Origin: Calycina herbarum
Taxonomy: Eukaryota; Ascomycota; Leotiomycetes; Helotiales; Pezizellaceae
Reading direction: 5' to 3'
NCBI GenBank assembly: GCA_001414485.1
Contig: LLEY01000252.1
Coordinates: forward strand, 1-64,000
Length of the DNA: 64,000 nt
Made by a program: the position numbers and the translations under genes
Shown: positions 36,513 to 48,285 of the stretch, piece by piece
Layout of the letters: every line of letters begins with the position of its first letter
Numbering within the stretch: the first letter of the stretch is position 1
The notes under the pieces: generated by a model
Database searches by the model: none
Told to the model about the DNA's origin: nothing
What the model saw: only the letters and a program-made list of their open reading frames with translations

Positions 36513-38139
36513 ATGGAATACTTCATAGAAATAATCAGTTCCCTGCTTCTACCTCTCCTCCTCTACTACCTCACAACCACCCTCCTGGCCCACCGCGCTC
36601 GCCAAACCCAAATCAAGCAACATGCATGTCTCTCTCCCCCCTCATACCCCCACACAGACCCCCTTCTCGGTTACGACCTCTTCAAATCAAACATGCAAAG
36701 CGTAAAGACCTCTACCCTCCTCCAAACATGGCTGCATCGTTTCCAAAAACACAGCCACACATTCTCCGCAAATTTCCTAGGGGTCCCGGCTATTTGCACC
36801 GTCGATCCACTAAATCTCCAAACCATCATGAATGCGAACTTCAAAGATTACGGGGTCCAACCGCTGAGAAGGGAAGCTACACTCCCCTTTCTAGGAGAAG
36901 GAGTTTTCACCATGGATGGCGAGTTTTGGGAACATTCACGAACCCTAATACGTCCTACATTCAATAAAACAAATATTGCAAACTTACCCGTATTCGAGGT
37001 GAACCTGAAGAAATTCATGGATTCGCTTCCCCGAGATGGTTCCACTGTCGATTTGAAGCCTTTACTTTGTAAACTGGTATGTTTCCCCCTTGGAAAATGT
37101 GCCCAGATCTAATTGTGTCCAAGTTCATCGACACATCAACCCTCTTCCTCTTCGGCGAATCCATGGGAATCCTAGATGAGAAAACACCAAGGGCATCACA
37201 GGACTTTCTAGATGCTTTTCACTACGCCCAAGCTGGCACAGGAAGACGTCTACAACTCGGAAAACTAGCCTTCCTCTACCAAGACAAGAAATGGCGAGAC
37301 TCACTTAAGATAGCTCACGCATTTGCGGACCACTACGTCGACAAAGCAATCGAGTATAGAAACATTCGTTTGACTTCCAAGCCATCTAAGGACGAAGAAC
37401 CCGGGGAAAAATTCGTCTTACTCCACGAAATGGCCATGCAGACCGATAACCGAGAGAACCTACGGAATCAAATCTTGCATGTTTTCCTCGCAGGTCACGA
37501 GTCTAGCGCCATCTCAATTGGAAATGCAATGTTCCAACTCTGCCGTCACCCACCTAAGTGGGCAAAACTCCGTGAAGAAGTGTTGGCGCAGCATCCTACC
37601 CCCTTGACAGTCGAGATCTTGAAACAAATGAGCTATCTACAAAATATAGTGAAAGAGAGTGCGATATCCCCATCAGAGTTTGCTTATTTCCTCTTTTGCT
37701 AACACTTCATCCAGCCCTTCGACTCTATCCAGTAGCAAGCATGTCCACAAGAAAGGCATATAAAGACACCATCCTCCCCACAGGCGGAGGACCAACCAGG
37801 ACATCTCCCATATTTGTTAGGAAAGGTTCCTACGTCATGACATCCGTCCATGCAGTTGGTAGACTCGCGGAGTGTTATCAACCAGACCCCGAGGATTTCC
37901 GACCAGAACGTTGGGAAGAGATTAAACCCGAAGTAGGAGCTTATATCCCCTTCGGCCACGGACCAAGAATCTGTCCTGCGAAAAACTTGGCTGAGGTCGA
38001 GATTGCTTATGTTCTAGCTAGAATGGCGCAAGAGTGGAAGAGGGTGGAGTGTAGAGATGAGGTGCTGGAGTGGGTGGAAGAGATGAGGGTTTCAACAAGT
38101 AGTCGTAATGGGACTAAAGTTGGGTTGATGGCGGTTTAG
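36513..38139 (+). CDS. Cytochrome P450 monooxygenase (CYP52/CYP539-like)
   Basis: Three exons (36513-37076, 37124-37658, 37715-38139) give 507 aa. An N-terminal hydrophobic anchor (LLLPLLLYYLTTTLL) places it in the ER membrane. Landmarks are GEGVFTMDGEFWEHSRTLIRPTF (C-helix region), LHVFLAGHESSAIS (I-helix oxygen-binding motif), VKETLRLYP (the ExxR motif, split by intron 2), FRPERWEE, and the heme-binding loop FGHGPRICPAKNLAE with Cys as heme ligand. Both introns restore conserved text, which fixes the model. The Gly usually two residues after the heme Cys is Ala here, and the I-helix reads AGHESS instead of AGxDT; both occur in natural P450s. The CYP52/539 relation suggests fatty-acid or alkane hydroxylation but is only inferred. 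Confidence 0.9.
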
Positions 38140-38220
38140 AAACTTTAGCTAAGCTGTGGTGACGTCATGAAGTTGTTTCGAAATGGGGGATAGGAAAGGG
38201 TATTACACATTCTTCACCGT
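38140..38220. other. P450 3' flank
   Basis: Short 3' UTR-like sequence between the P450 stop and the MITE-like element. The last 8 bases (TTCACCGT) partly match TTCACAAT after the element. Confidence 0.5.
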
Positions 38221-38546
38221 CAGACTTGGGCATCGATACAATAAATATCGAGTGAGATTTAGCATTTAAAAGAGGTTATATCACTAAAGAATAGTAAGAA
38301 TAGTTATATTAGGAAGTATATATTAATAGATTAATAAACGTGACAGTATTTTATTATGATTCAATAATAACGTAATAAACAAAAAAGATATAGTTTATTA
38401 AATGTAGAATATTATAGTATAGCTTATCTCTAGAAGAAACTAACTAGTTTCCAGTTATATGACGCCCATATATCGGATATACTCGATACCGATAACTATC
38501 GTATACCCCCCCGATACCGGTATCGATATATCGATGCCTAAGTCTG
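38221..38546. mobile_element. 326-bp MITE-like element with 18-bp TIR (hAT-like?)
   Basis: The sequence begins CAGACTTGGGCATCGATA and ends with its inverse (TATCGATGCCTAAGTCTG), one mismatch in 18. The interior is AT-rich and RIP-like. The right 90 bp contain many CGATA/TATCG words, including the palindrome GATACCGGTATC. The flanking octamers TTCACCGT and TTCACAAT agree at 6 of 8 positions, so an 8-bp hAT-type target duplication is possible but not clean. No coding capacity. Confidence 0.6.
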
Positions 38547-39303
38547 TTCACAATTGGTACTCGCTTGTCTCCGAGGTGCTCAGGATCAGAAGCAAAGTGA
38601 CAAACGAAATACTGTCAATCTACTAGCTAAGCTCTTCGTGACAGAAACTCCTCGCAAAATAGCGTAGCCTACTCTGTTGTTGTTTTTTTTCCGGGAACGT
38701 AGAGTAGAACTCTCCGTCCAATTACCAACCTTGCTCGTCTCTTGTATTACTCTACTATATGCTCCTCTAACACTCCCCGATTCTTCAATGACGTGTCTCC
38801 AGAATCACGCAACCGAACCCAGTGAAAGCAGACCATAATTCAGCCAAGTGGGACATAGAAGTAAACAACTCAAAAAGAAGAACTTCTAAAGTAACTCGCA
38901 AGTTGAAAGTAACTAAAGCAGGACCTTCATCTTGGAGACCAAAAAAAAAAGTGATATTATTATATAGTCATTCAGTCATCACACACACAGAATTCTATCA
39001 TCAATAAAACTCCATCGCATTCCCCGCACCCAGATGTACCAACCCATCCTCCTATGCAACCCTATTTATGTATGAAAACTCGAAAAAGTGTAGTTTTGTT
39101 TTTTTTACACATGCAATCCATACTCCACCAATCAATTCATGCCCAAACCAAACACCCTAGAAAACAAAAAAGACTCGTGCATCTTGATCCGAACAGAAAA
39201 AAAGTGTTGGTCGATCCAAGGAGGATTGAAAAGAGCTCAACGCCACTCTGTCGCCGACCAAACTCAAGCTCAGTCCCTCCAAAAAATCCCAACTCCCTCT
39301 TAC
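38547..39303. other. Gene-free interval, 3' side of the F-box/WD40 gene
   Basis: No gene recognised. The part nearest 39303 should be the 3' UTR of the leftward F-box/WD40 gene. Confidence 0.5.
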
Positions 39304-42154
39304 TCACTCAATAGGAGCAAAAAACCTACTAGCCTCAATAATCTGCTCATCCCCATTCGCAAAGTCCCACCCAACAATAACAGAAGTTTGCGAACAACAA
39401 ATAATCCGTCTCGCATCAAATTGAAGCTTAAAAACTCTTGCCATATTCGCCGGGAGGTGGTGATGGTGATGTTGAGGAGCCGGATGATTGGCCGGTTGGG
39501 GAGGGGGTACTTGTACAGGAGCGACAGCGGCGTTTGCAGGAGCCGGGTTCGCATCTGGAAGTGTACCAGGAATGGAATCGTCGGTTTGTTGAGCTGGACC
39601 TTGCGCAGGCGCTGGAGTTGGAGCTTGAGACGGGGTTTGAGGTTGGTTGGAAGACGTTGAAGCGTTTTGCATTTGAGTTGGTTGTGCTTCTTGTTGTTGT
39701 GCTGAACTTTGAGAGGCGCTGGCTGGGGGGGCCCCAAATGGTTGCTGCCGGGACTGAATAGCATGGGCGACAACCGCAGACATGGCTTGTTGGAGTGGGC
39801 CGGACAAAGCCTGAATGGCTTCGCCCAGGTGTAGGTGGTTGAGCATTTGAGGATGCGCATGCAAACCATGCCTCAAGGCAACGGGTCCTTGAGGGATAAT
39901 TAGGTCGACTAAATGGTGATAGAAAGTATCATCCGCAGTGGTGTCTTGTGTAGTGGTTGTATTTTGTGGCGCTATGTCTGCGGTTGGTGTGTCCACAGTA
40001 TCCATGGACATGGGTAATGGAGATTGAGATGCTTGTGCATTTGCAACCTGGGTAGTAACATTCGCTCTTGCCGCTCTGGCTTCTCTCGAGGCACTACGTG
40101 CGGCTTCCTCCTGTCTCAGGGTATGTTGAGCACGCCAAACCCCCTCTTTATCTCGACGCCAGATGATGATAGTTTCATCGTAAGAGCCCGAGACAATACG
40201 TCCAAACTTGCCACCACCACCCCCAGGAGGCAATGAGGCGCCGTAGGCTGTAATATCTTCTGGTCTCTTCGAACCAGCATTTTTCGGACGACCTCTTTGT
40301 TGATACATTTCTTTCGTAATGGCTCCAGACTCCAACGCTTTGAAAAATTGGTTATCAATATTTTTGGCAGATCGCTGGTCTTCTTCGGTGCTGTCAGGTA
40401 GATCGCCAAAGCCTGCTTGGACCGTTCGGACAAGGTTCGAATGAGCTCTGAGGCTTGCGACTTCTAGCCCGGATATTCTATCAAAAACCTTGACCTCGTT
40501 GTCACTACTACCACTGACAATTCTTCTGCCATCATACTGAACACATGCAATGCCTTTGGTGTGGCCGATCAAAGTCTTGGTCAACTTTTGTTCTTTCCAA
40601 TTCCAGACCTTGACTGTTCGATCCCCAGAAGCCGAGACAATCTCATCACCGTAGATTTGGACTGCATTTACTGCAGCATGGTGGCCTTCCAAACATCCTA
40701 TCAATGTATACGCTGGTATCAACCCAGCAGATGGTGCAGGATTTAAGCCATAATTGTTCAAATATGTTGGAACCGGGTCAACCGCATCAGATCCGGGAAA
40801 TTTTGAATCTCCTGGATGAATGGGTCTTCGGTTGAAGATTTTGATGGTTTTGTCTTTTGAGCAAGTGATCAAAACACGTTTGTCAAATCTAACATTAAGC
40901 ACCGATTCTCGATGAGCTTTTCTTAGTCGTTGAATAATCTGACCCGTGGAAAATCGCCAGAGGACCACTGTGGCATCGCTACTTCCAGACACAATCAAGT
41001 CCTCTTCGGGATCAGCATCAAACTGAAGGCACAGAACGGACCCAGTGTGAGCACGTAAAGGTGTACGGACGAGGCGTTGAGTATTTAGATTCCAAATGCG
41101 GAGAGTTCTGTCTCTGCTACCACTGACGAGGTATTTGCCGCAGTGTTGAATGGTGTATATGCACTCCTCGTGAGCCTCTTCCGGGAATCGTGGGTGTGGT
41201 AGTTGAAAGTTTACATATTTCTCAGCCTCCCAGTTTGCCTCGAGTCTCCTCCTTTGCGAATAAAGATACTGCCAATTCAATTTCTTTCTTCCGTCTCCTC
41301 GATCAACTACAACTAAGGAAGACATATTCGACAGTGGCCCAGAGTAGCGGGAGTAGGCTGAATTGAATGTGTCAGAACTTCGTTGAATAGAGCGAGTTGC
41401 AAAATTGCTAGTATTGCGGCTTGGAAATCCAGAGGATCTGCTGCCTTGCGAATAGGCGTAACTTTTAGGGGAAGCCATTTGAATATCTGTCTCCGACTTT
41501 GAACCAGCGAGATCAGTCTCCTTTGGCTCCGAGGTCAGAGGACCAAAGATTGATACTGGATTCGGTGTTGCCATATCCGCGTCTACCATTTCGTAATCGT
41601 CATCAGTTTGTAAGCTTGGCATAATTCTTTGCGGTGTAGCCCTCCGCTTGTTGTTGTGTTCCGCATCACTTGTCGGCCGGGGTCTATCGTCATTAATGGC
41701 AAGCTCGAACTTCCGCACTTCTGGTCTAATCACTCGAAAGCCTTCCATCATGTATAATTCCTCCCAAAGCCTCCTGTCCAGTGCGAGAAGCATCCATTCT
41801 CTCGAGGCGCGAGCCGTATGTATCAAGGATATGGGGTCTAGGAAGCCGAGGATTTTCAAGCAGACCTCCGGAGGCAAATACTGGAAGAAGTTGATATAGA
41901 GTCGAGGACGCAATCGATTGACTATTTCGCAGAGGGCCGAGGTAGGCAGTTGGTCGATCAGGCGCATTACATGTTCTAGATCGAATCAGCATTGGGGACT
42001 TGCGAAGTTCGGCATCAAAGTCCAGCATACCAGTACGTTCCGACACCGTCATCTTGGATAGCCAGAGAGGCGCTGTCGTGTCTACTGTTGTCCCCATTGT
42101 TAATGGGTCTTCGCTATAGCCTTCGTCTGGTGGCGATTGTCCATACGCCGCCAT
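39304..42154 (-). CDS. F-box/WD40 protein, SCF ubiquitin ligase substrate receptor (FWD-1-like candidate)
   Basis: Two exons on the minus strand (42154-42031 and 41975-39304) give 931 aa. The 55-bp intron has a GTATGC donor and a TAG acceptor. Exon 1 contains a phosphodegron-like DEGYSED and WLSKMTVSERT. The F-box is at about residues 72-118 (FFQYLPPEVCLKILGFLDP...RASREWMLLALDRRLWEELY). WD repeats span about residues 300-680 (LVSGSRDRTLRIWN, IVSGSSDATVVLWRF, ITCSKDKTIKIFN, VSASGDRTVKVWNW, IVSGSSDNEVKVFD, IVSGSYDETIIIWRR). A Gln/Pro/Ala-rich tail ends in another WD-like blade (VIVGWDFANGDEQIIEA). F-box plus WD40 defines receptors that deliver phosphorylated substrates to the SCF complex. Size and architecture suggest an orthologue of Neurospora FWD-1 (clock protein FRQ turnover), but orthology is inferred, so no symbol is given. 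Confidence 0.88.
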
Positions 42155-43233
42155 ATTCGGAAAAGGGGGGGGTGTTCCTTCTTCAATAAACACAGGAGTC
42201 GAAGCGCAGATTCCCGAGTTTGAATCCTCGGGCGTGTGACAAGGAAATTTCAACAAGTTGTCGCAGATGGAGAAATATCGTGACGGTAGGTTGTATTCTA
42301 GGTCCACGAGGCTGAATGTTCGGCCTTCAGCACTTGGCTTGGTTAGGCAACGCTGATTCGGGCTGGCGCGTGTGAGATAGGTTACCTCCACTAAATGCGC
42401 GCGTGAGGAGGGGTGCGGCTCTTATTGACTCCACTGTGTTGCGTTGTAGGAGCGGAATATGGGGTATGGGAGGCGGGCAAAGAAGGAAGGTGCGTGTTTT
42501 ATACCCAGTGATGCTATTCTGGAAACTAGTGATGCCCTTACGTTGAGCCTAGAGAAGAGGGGGTGGAATACTTGTTTGCGTTGGCACCATCCATGGAACG
42601 GCTTCTGCCAAGCCTTAGCTCCAAGGAAATAATGACAAGACTATTTTCTCAATGCAGCTCACGTGTCTCACCAACCTTTTGCGCTACCTAAATATACTAA
42701 GCATTATCTAATAGTTCTTATCTCTTTAGCTCTCTATATATATTATATAATAGCGTGTTTAGAAGTCTAGTTAGAAACTACTTCTATTTAAAGTAAGATT
42801 ATACTATATACTAAATTATTATTTTTTAGATAAGACTTAAGATAATTAATAAATTATTATTGAATTTCTACAACGTTATCTATTTTAGTAAGGTTTAAAG
42901 AATAGAATAATGATTTAATTATTTAGTCGCGTCAGAGCTGGAAATATAAGGTTAGAACCGTGTTATACTAAATCACATGATGTGTATAGAGAGCCGAAGG
43001 GATATTCATTCTCTAAAAATAGTGATATTTGTTAGTATCCCGCATATTTCAATGGAATCATCATAGTTGGGAGAACGGGTATCTTTTTCATTCACGCGCT
43101 AAATTTGAATGCCTTGAGAATTGTGCTTTTAATTCGCCATTATCATAACGCCTCGTAAGGTCATTGCCATGCTAAAGAAACGAAAATCGCATTACACAAA
43201 ACCAGGAACAAAACCGAACCCAGAGACAAGAAT
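42155..43233. other. Intergenic, with RIP-type AT-rich islet at about 42690-42960
   Basis: 42155-42680 should contain the promoter and leader of the F-box/WD40 gene. A frame runs upstream of the chosen ATG to about 42391, but without its own ATG. At about 42690-42960 composition switches abruptly to TpA-rich DNA with no frame, like the decayed repeats elsewhere, but no inverted or direct terminal repeats were found. The last 200 bp are probably RPL5 3' UTR. Confidence 0.55.
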
Positions 43234-44371
43234 CTATGAGGACTCCTTGATCTCGGCAATTCTGGTCTTGACTCTCTCCATCTTCTCGGCCTTGGTCAAC
43301 TTTCGTCCCTTGAACTTGAGAGACTCCTTCTTGTGCTCATCCTTGGACTTGGCCTCACCAGCCTCGTCAACCTTCTTGTGTGGGTCCTCACGGATGGCCT
43401 TGTGAGCCTCCTGGTACAACTCCTCCAATCCATCAGCCTCTATCTCATCATCGATATAGCCCTGGAATTGGGACTTGTATCGCTCCTCGTCGTCATCGGC
43501 CAAGGTCTCCATGTACTCAGCGACGTGTCCGGCGTAGATGTATTTGCGGAGGGTCTCGGCGTCGAGCTCCTTGGTTTCCATGTCGAAACCTGGGAAACGG
43601 TTCTCGGAGTGAGGGATGAGGATACCACCGTCGGAAGCACCCTTCATGGCACCGAAGATACGGGCACCAGTGGAAGTGCGGTGAAGACCAACGTCGAGAA
43701 AGGCCTTGAATGGTCGTCGTGCCTCATCACCCTCGGAAGCCTCAGTGAGAGTGTACTCTCCATCAGCCTCCTCAACACCAGTGAAGTCCTTGTCCATACC
43801 GAGCTTGGCGAGGACACGACGGGCGATAAGAAGACCAGTGCAGTAAGCAGCGGCCCAGTTGGTAAGACCGTGCTCAATGCCATAAGCCTTGAGTTCGTGG
43901 GAGTAGGCGGCGCAGAAGACTTTGTCACCGGTGATCTCGGAGGTTACGATTTGCATGACAATATCGCGGTTGGTGAATCGAACGACGAGACGGTATTTTG
44001 GCGCATTGTACTTGTTCTTGGCTTGGGTGATGAGACGCTTTCGTGCGTAGTAATCGGTCTTTCCGGAACGACGGCGCTTGTACTTGGTTTGATAGCGACT
44101 GAGGAGGTTTGGGTTAGATTTTTTTATGCGATTTGAAGAGGGATTTGGGATTGAGCTTACCTATAGTACGCCGAGTTCTTGACCAGCTTGGTGAAAGGCT
44201 GTCATCCTCGAGTCAGCAATTGGCATTTCAGATACAAGATCCGAACATCTTGCAATAGACTTGGGCATTTCTGCTCATGCGAGGAAGCCCTCAGGTCTGG
44301 GATTTTGGGGCAAATAGTCTGCTACAGATGTGGCATCTGTAGCAGATCGGTTGGTGGTATTAACTTACCAT
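43234..44371 (-). CDS. RPL5: 60S ribosomal protein L5 (uL18)
   Basis: Exons on the minus strand are 44371-44369, 44198-44161 and 44098-43234, giving 301 aa. The first exon is only the ATG, followed at once by GTAAGT; exon 2 supplies PFTKLVKNSAYYS and exon 3 begins RYQTKYKRRRSGKTDYYARKR. Landmarks are YRLVVRFTNRDIV, HELKAYGIEHGLTNWAAAYCTGLL, FKAFLDVGLHRTSTGARIFGAMKGASDGG and a basic, Lys-rich C-terminus. L5 binds 5S rRNA with L11 and is loaded into the 60S subunit in the nucleus. Strong codon bias (mostly C-ending) fits a highly expressed gene. A 267-aa frame on the opposite strand is an artefact of that bias. Confidence 0.95.
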
Positions 44372-44827
44372 CTTGAAAGATTGGCCGCACAATTGCTGGA
44401 ATGTTGATGAATTTTCGGAAGGTCGACGAAAGACAAAATTGAATGTGCGGAGGCGCCCTTATCGAACTTTTACTAGCGAGGGCGCGATACGGAATTTGGT
44501 GGGGGACGAGCACGTGATACGAGCACGTTGAGTGGTGGGGCACGAGTATAAAAGCGGCGTATTAGCTCTCGATGTTCTAACTCCTTATTACACTTTTTTC
44601 TCTTGATATTCTAGACAAATCGAGCTTCATTCTTCTAAAAGGGAAATATGAACGACTCCTAAAATGTAATTCAACTTTTAGAAAGTTGTAATCAAGTACT
44701 GCCGCTTTTGCTGCCATTGGACGCGATTGCCGGGTCTGTACAAGTACCTCGGCTTGTAGTCTCCCGTCTCTACCACAGTTCATCCACAACTTTAGAACCA
44801 TCCTCTCAAGTACACTCTCTCTTTCCC
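44372..44827. promoter_or_regulatory. Divergent promoter of RPL5 and the HAD-like gene
   Basis: A 456-bp interval between start codons on opposite strands. It contains the inverted element GCACGTGATACGAGCACG near 44510-44527 and a T/C-rich tract (44590-44604), as is common at ribosomal protein genes. No gene lies within it. Confidence 0.5.
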
Positions 44828-47528
44828 ATGTCGCAAGAAGATTTTCCTATCGAGTTCGTTTTAGAAAGCATAGAATCAGTCATGGCTGCGAAGCAACCAA
44901 AGGTCCTGTAAGCATCTATTCCTCTAAGTTCCAATGAAATTTGACTGAACATGATGATAGATTATTTGATATTGGAGGTGTTGTTGTAAGTTCAGAATTC
45001 TGTTTTTGTCATTATTATTTCTTCTTATTGTTATTTTATTGTCTTTTCCAACTTTGGTTTCTACTTGTCGTACATCTCGTTGTGTTACTTATCAAGAGAT
45101 CTCTCGATACCCCAAACCCATGGGACCTTGAGGCAGTGAACGAGACCTATCGAAAATTTAATCGGTTTTTGGGGCCCTGGGTAACTCAGCTGTTAGCGAA
45201 GACTCGTGTGACAATCTGGGTTGCGCCTTCCCCGAGAGGATTGCGCCGTCTCGACTTTTGCGGGTTGAGTTTAGAAGGAAGGCGCGACCGTCGAACTTGA
45301 CCATCAACCCGAGACAGCAAGTTGCCCGAAGAGAGAAGGAACGACCTTACACAAAACGAGGCTTAGAGGCCTTCTTAACGCTCTAACCCCCAGGAAATGA
45401 AAATACGCGCCGTCTTCTTAGTCTATTCATATTCATTAATAGATATTCCTTCCGGGTTGTTAGATTTCCAGAAATGGATTCGATACTCACTGTACAACCC
45501 TCCTTATTACCTCAAACATTCTTCGATAATGGAGGTTATTATTTGAGGAACTTTGGAACAATTAGGGAGTTCATTTTCTGGTTGTTCCAAACCTCCTTGA
45601 ATAATACTCCTCATTGTCCTGGGTTCAGCGTGATGGAGGTGGGTTGTGTCGATGAGGGGGGATTTTAAGTTGAATGTGGAAGTGAAACGGGGGAACGCGA
45701 GGTTTTTAAAAATCTTAGTTGGGTCGTTGATCGTGGTCGTCCCTTCCTTGCTCAAAAGAAAAGAGTTGACTAGGTCGTAGTGGTGGTCATTCCTTCCTCG
45801 TTGACGCTCTTTTCCAATGGCAGGGGTCTTGAGACTGGGTCGTTCCTTCCTCGATTTCAATGATCAACCCATGGATGGGCACGCGGGCAAGGCCGGCATA
45901 GGATCTTTCCAGTTTCATGTAGCAATTCTCTTCTGTTCTCCTTTACCCAGGCTGCTCAACACAACCCGGGAGCATTGACTGAACTTCATACTCTCGATCA
46001 ATATATGCACAGAACACCTCGCGTTGCGCTGTTTACCTCGTTATTCAACTTATATTTGTAGATTTCGTCACTGCGAATTCAGTAGACTGGACTGTGAATT
46101 GATCTTAAACTTATTAGATTCTGCAAATGACACTGGAGTATAGTAGCCAGTGCTCGACTCTTTTCGTCGTCTTTTCGAACCTACTCGAATAACTCTTCTG
46201 TCTATCGCCTGCCCCCAAATCTTGTCAAGTCTCGATGGTTTTCATTTCAATTTTCAAGTCTTCCCCGTAAATCTTCAACATAAAAAAAGAAGCTTCTTAA
46301 CCAACCCCTTGTCACTCTTTCAAGAAAATAATCCCATGAATTACATCCCAAGTATCTCTCTATCCACTGGTCCTTCATGACTTCAGCACACTTTCGAAAA
46401 CCGAAGTCCAACTCTGAAACCGAACTCTCACTAACACAAACCACCCAGGTCGTCTCACCCTTCCAAGCAATCCTAAACTACGAAATCAAGAACAACATTC
46501 CCCCAGGCTGGGTAAGTTTCAAATCCAGCATCGCATTTCCCCTATCCTATTTATTTAAGGAGCCTGAAAACATACTTCTTTACTCTCCAGACACGTTTGA
46601 CAAATCTCAATTCTTCTCCAAGAAATAAACTGACAACGAGATTTTGGGAAATAGGTAAACCACTCCATCTCACGTTCCGCCCCCAACGGTGCCTTCCAAA
46701 AACTCGAACGCGGAGAAAGTGAGTGTTCTCCAAGTTTTCTTTCCCCTGTGTCAGGCAGTTTGGGGAGGGTTGAGATCCCTTCTCGTTGAACAACCCTTTT
46801 GCTCCTCTCTCAGCTCTGTTTTCTCCTCCATCCTCTCCAGAAACACTTCTAGAAACAACAATACTAACCAACCCCTCTCACCCACAGTCCTCCTCGACAC
46901 ACAATTCTTCACCCAATTCTCCCTCGACCTCCACAACCCAACCCTCTGGTCCCAATTCTACACCACCAAAGCCCTTCCCTCCAACCCTTCCCTCCCCTCC
47001 ATCGTTCCTCCACTCCCAAAAGTCAACGCCGAGTGGTTATTCTGGCAAATGATGACCATCTCCAAAACCCCCGACCCATGGATGTACCCCGCCCTCCTAA
47101 CCCTCAGAAAAAGCGGAAAGTACATCCTAGGTGCTCTAAGTAACACCGTTATCTTCCCCCCTAGCCACCCCTTTAGTAGTGATAAAGCGGGGAAGGAGTT
47201 AAGGGGCCTCTTTGATGTTTTTGTTTCTTCTGCACATGTTGGGTTACGAAAACCGAGTCCGGAGATTTATGAGTGGACGTTGGAGAGGTTGAATTCGTTT
47301 TCTTTGGAGAAAGGGAGGGGAGGCGTGGAAGCGGGGGATGTTCTGTTTCTGGATGATATTGGGGAGAATTTGAAGGCGGGGGAAAAGGCTGGGTTTAAGA
47401 CGCTGAAGGTGGGATTGGGAAGGGCTTTTGAGGCTGTAGATGCACTGGAGAGGGTTACTGGGTTGGAGCTGGCGGGGAGTCATCCGAGAGAGGGGGTTGA
47501 GGGCAAGGGTGAGAAGGCGAAGTTGTAG
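44828..47528 (+). CDS. HAD-superfamily hydrolase (epoxide-hydrolase N-domain / ACAD10-like), with a 1463-bp intron
   Basis: Exons 44828-44907, 44961-44985, 46449-46511, 46655-46718 and 46888-47528 give 290 aa. HAD motif I is split over exons 1-3 (VLLFDIGGVV then VSPFQAIL), motif II is SNT (GALSNTVIFPP), the motif III Lys is in GLRKPSPEIYEW and motif IV is DVLFLDDIGENLKAGEKAGF. It should be a cytosolic phosphatase or related hydrolase. The substrate is unknown. Motif I reads D-I-G, lacking the second Asp of classical HAD phosphatases, as in the ACAD10-like group. Intron 2 (44986-46448) is about 20 times the local norm, but both ends have proper splice signals and the protein text is continuous across it. 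Start chosen at the first ATG giving MSQEDFPIEF. Confidence 0.82.
44986..46448 (+). other. Unusually long intron of the HAD-like gene
   Basis: The donor is GTAAGT and the acceptor CAG. The content is non-coding as far as I can see. At about 45731, 45786 and 45838 a word GGTCGTYCCTTCCT (with a CATTCC variant) repeats at roughly 50-bp intervals, and an inverted copy (GAAGGAACGACC) sits at about 45333. This may be an inserted, degraded repeat that enlarged an originally small intron. Confidence 0.55.
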
Positions 47529-48005
47529 GTTCAGTGTTGGAATGATGAGAGGAAGAGAAGTAGAGGGGACAAGAGACACCAGCTTGTAATAAGAAGTTTC
47601 GTTATCTGTTTCGTATCCGCGTTTTCTGTGTCGTAGAAATCGACCAGTTTCACAGTTTTGAAAGGCAGAACAATGAAGTGTGATGGAGAGGAAGTTCGGC
47701 ATTGTCAATGGTTGTAGATGGAATGAAGAGACTGATTTTACGGAGGTTTCAGATTCTTGTGGATTGATGACTATACTCTTTTTACCTGGGGCTGACCGTA
47801 GGTAACCTGTGAATAGCCAGAGAGTTCTTCAGTGAGCAATTTTCAGGTAACCTACAAATAGACGCAGTTCGAATCTCTTTAGTGCTCTTCGCCATCATCT
47901 GCGAGGGTTTTTTTTTATAGATCTTTCGCAGAGCTATTTGCGGGTGAACTAGAAATTATCAACCTTTAACACTTACTTTCCCCTGTTGGAAGATGAAAAA
48001 AGCAT
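47529..48005. other. Intergenic between the HAD-like gene and the hAT element
   Basis: HAD gene 3' UTR, then at 47790-47960 several words of the 11560-12390 repeat family (AGGTAACCTGTGAATAGCC, CAGGTAACCTACAAATAG, GAGCTATTTGCGGGTGA). The host octamer CCTCCAAG at 48006-48013 is the left target duplication of the hAT element. Confidence 0.6.
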
Positions 48006-48285
48006 CCTCCAAGCAGTGGTCGGCAAATGGAAGGGGTTCCAGTAGAATATTCCAGTTTTTGCCAGCAATGGAACCTTCCAGGAGAGGTTTAAAATGGAAT
48101 GGAGTCTTCCATAAAAAAAAACCCTGGAACACCTATTCCAGAGGTAGTAGATATTAGCCTGTATAGGAGTCATTTTAGGTTATTTAGTAGTGAATTTCAT
48201 AGATTTTAAGATAAATTTAGCTATCTAATTAAACGAAAAAAGGCACAAAAAGCTTAAATTTAAGGAATTTTCTATTTTCTATTAA

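Noticed and set aside
41726..42391. 221-aa minus-strand frame over the F-box/WD40 start
   Set aside because: Only its part from the ATG at 42154 to 42031 is used as exon 1; the rest is leader, intron and out-of-frame exon 2.
43333..44136. 267-aa plus-strand frame
   Set aside because: Antisense to RPL5; long open antisense frames are expected from strong C-ending codon bias.
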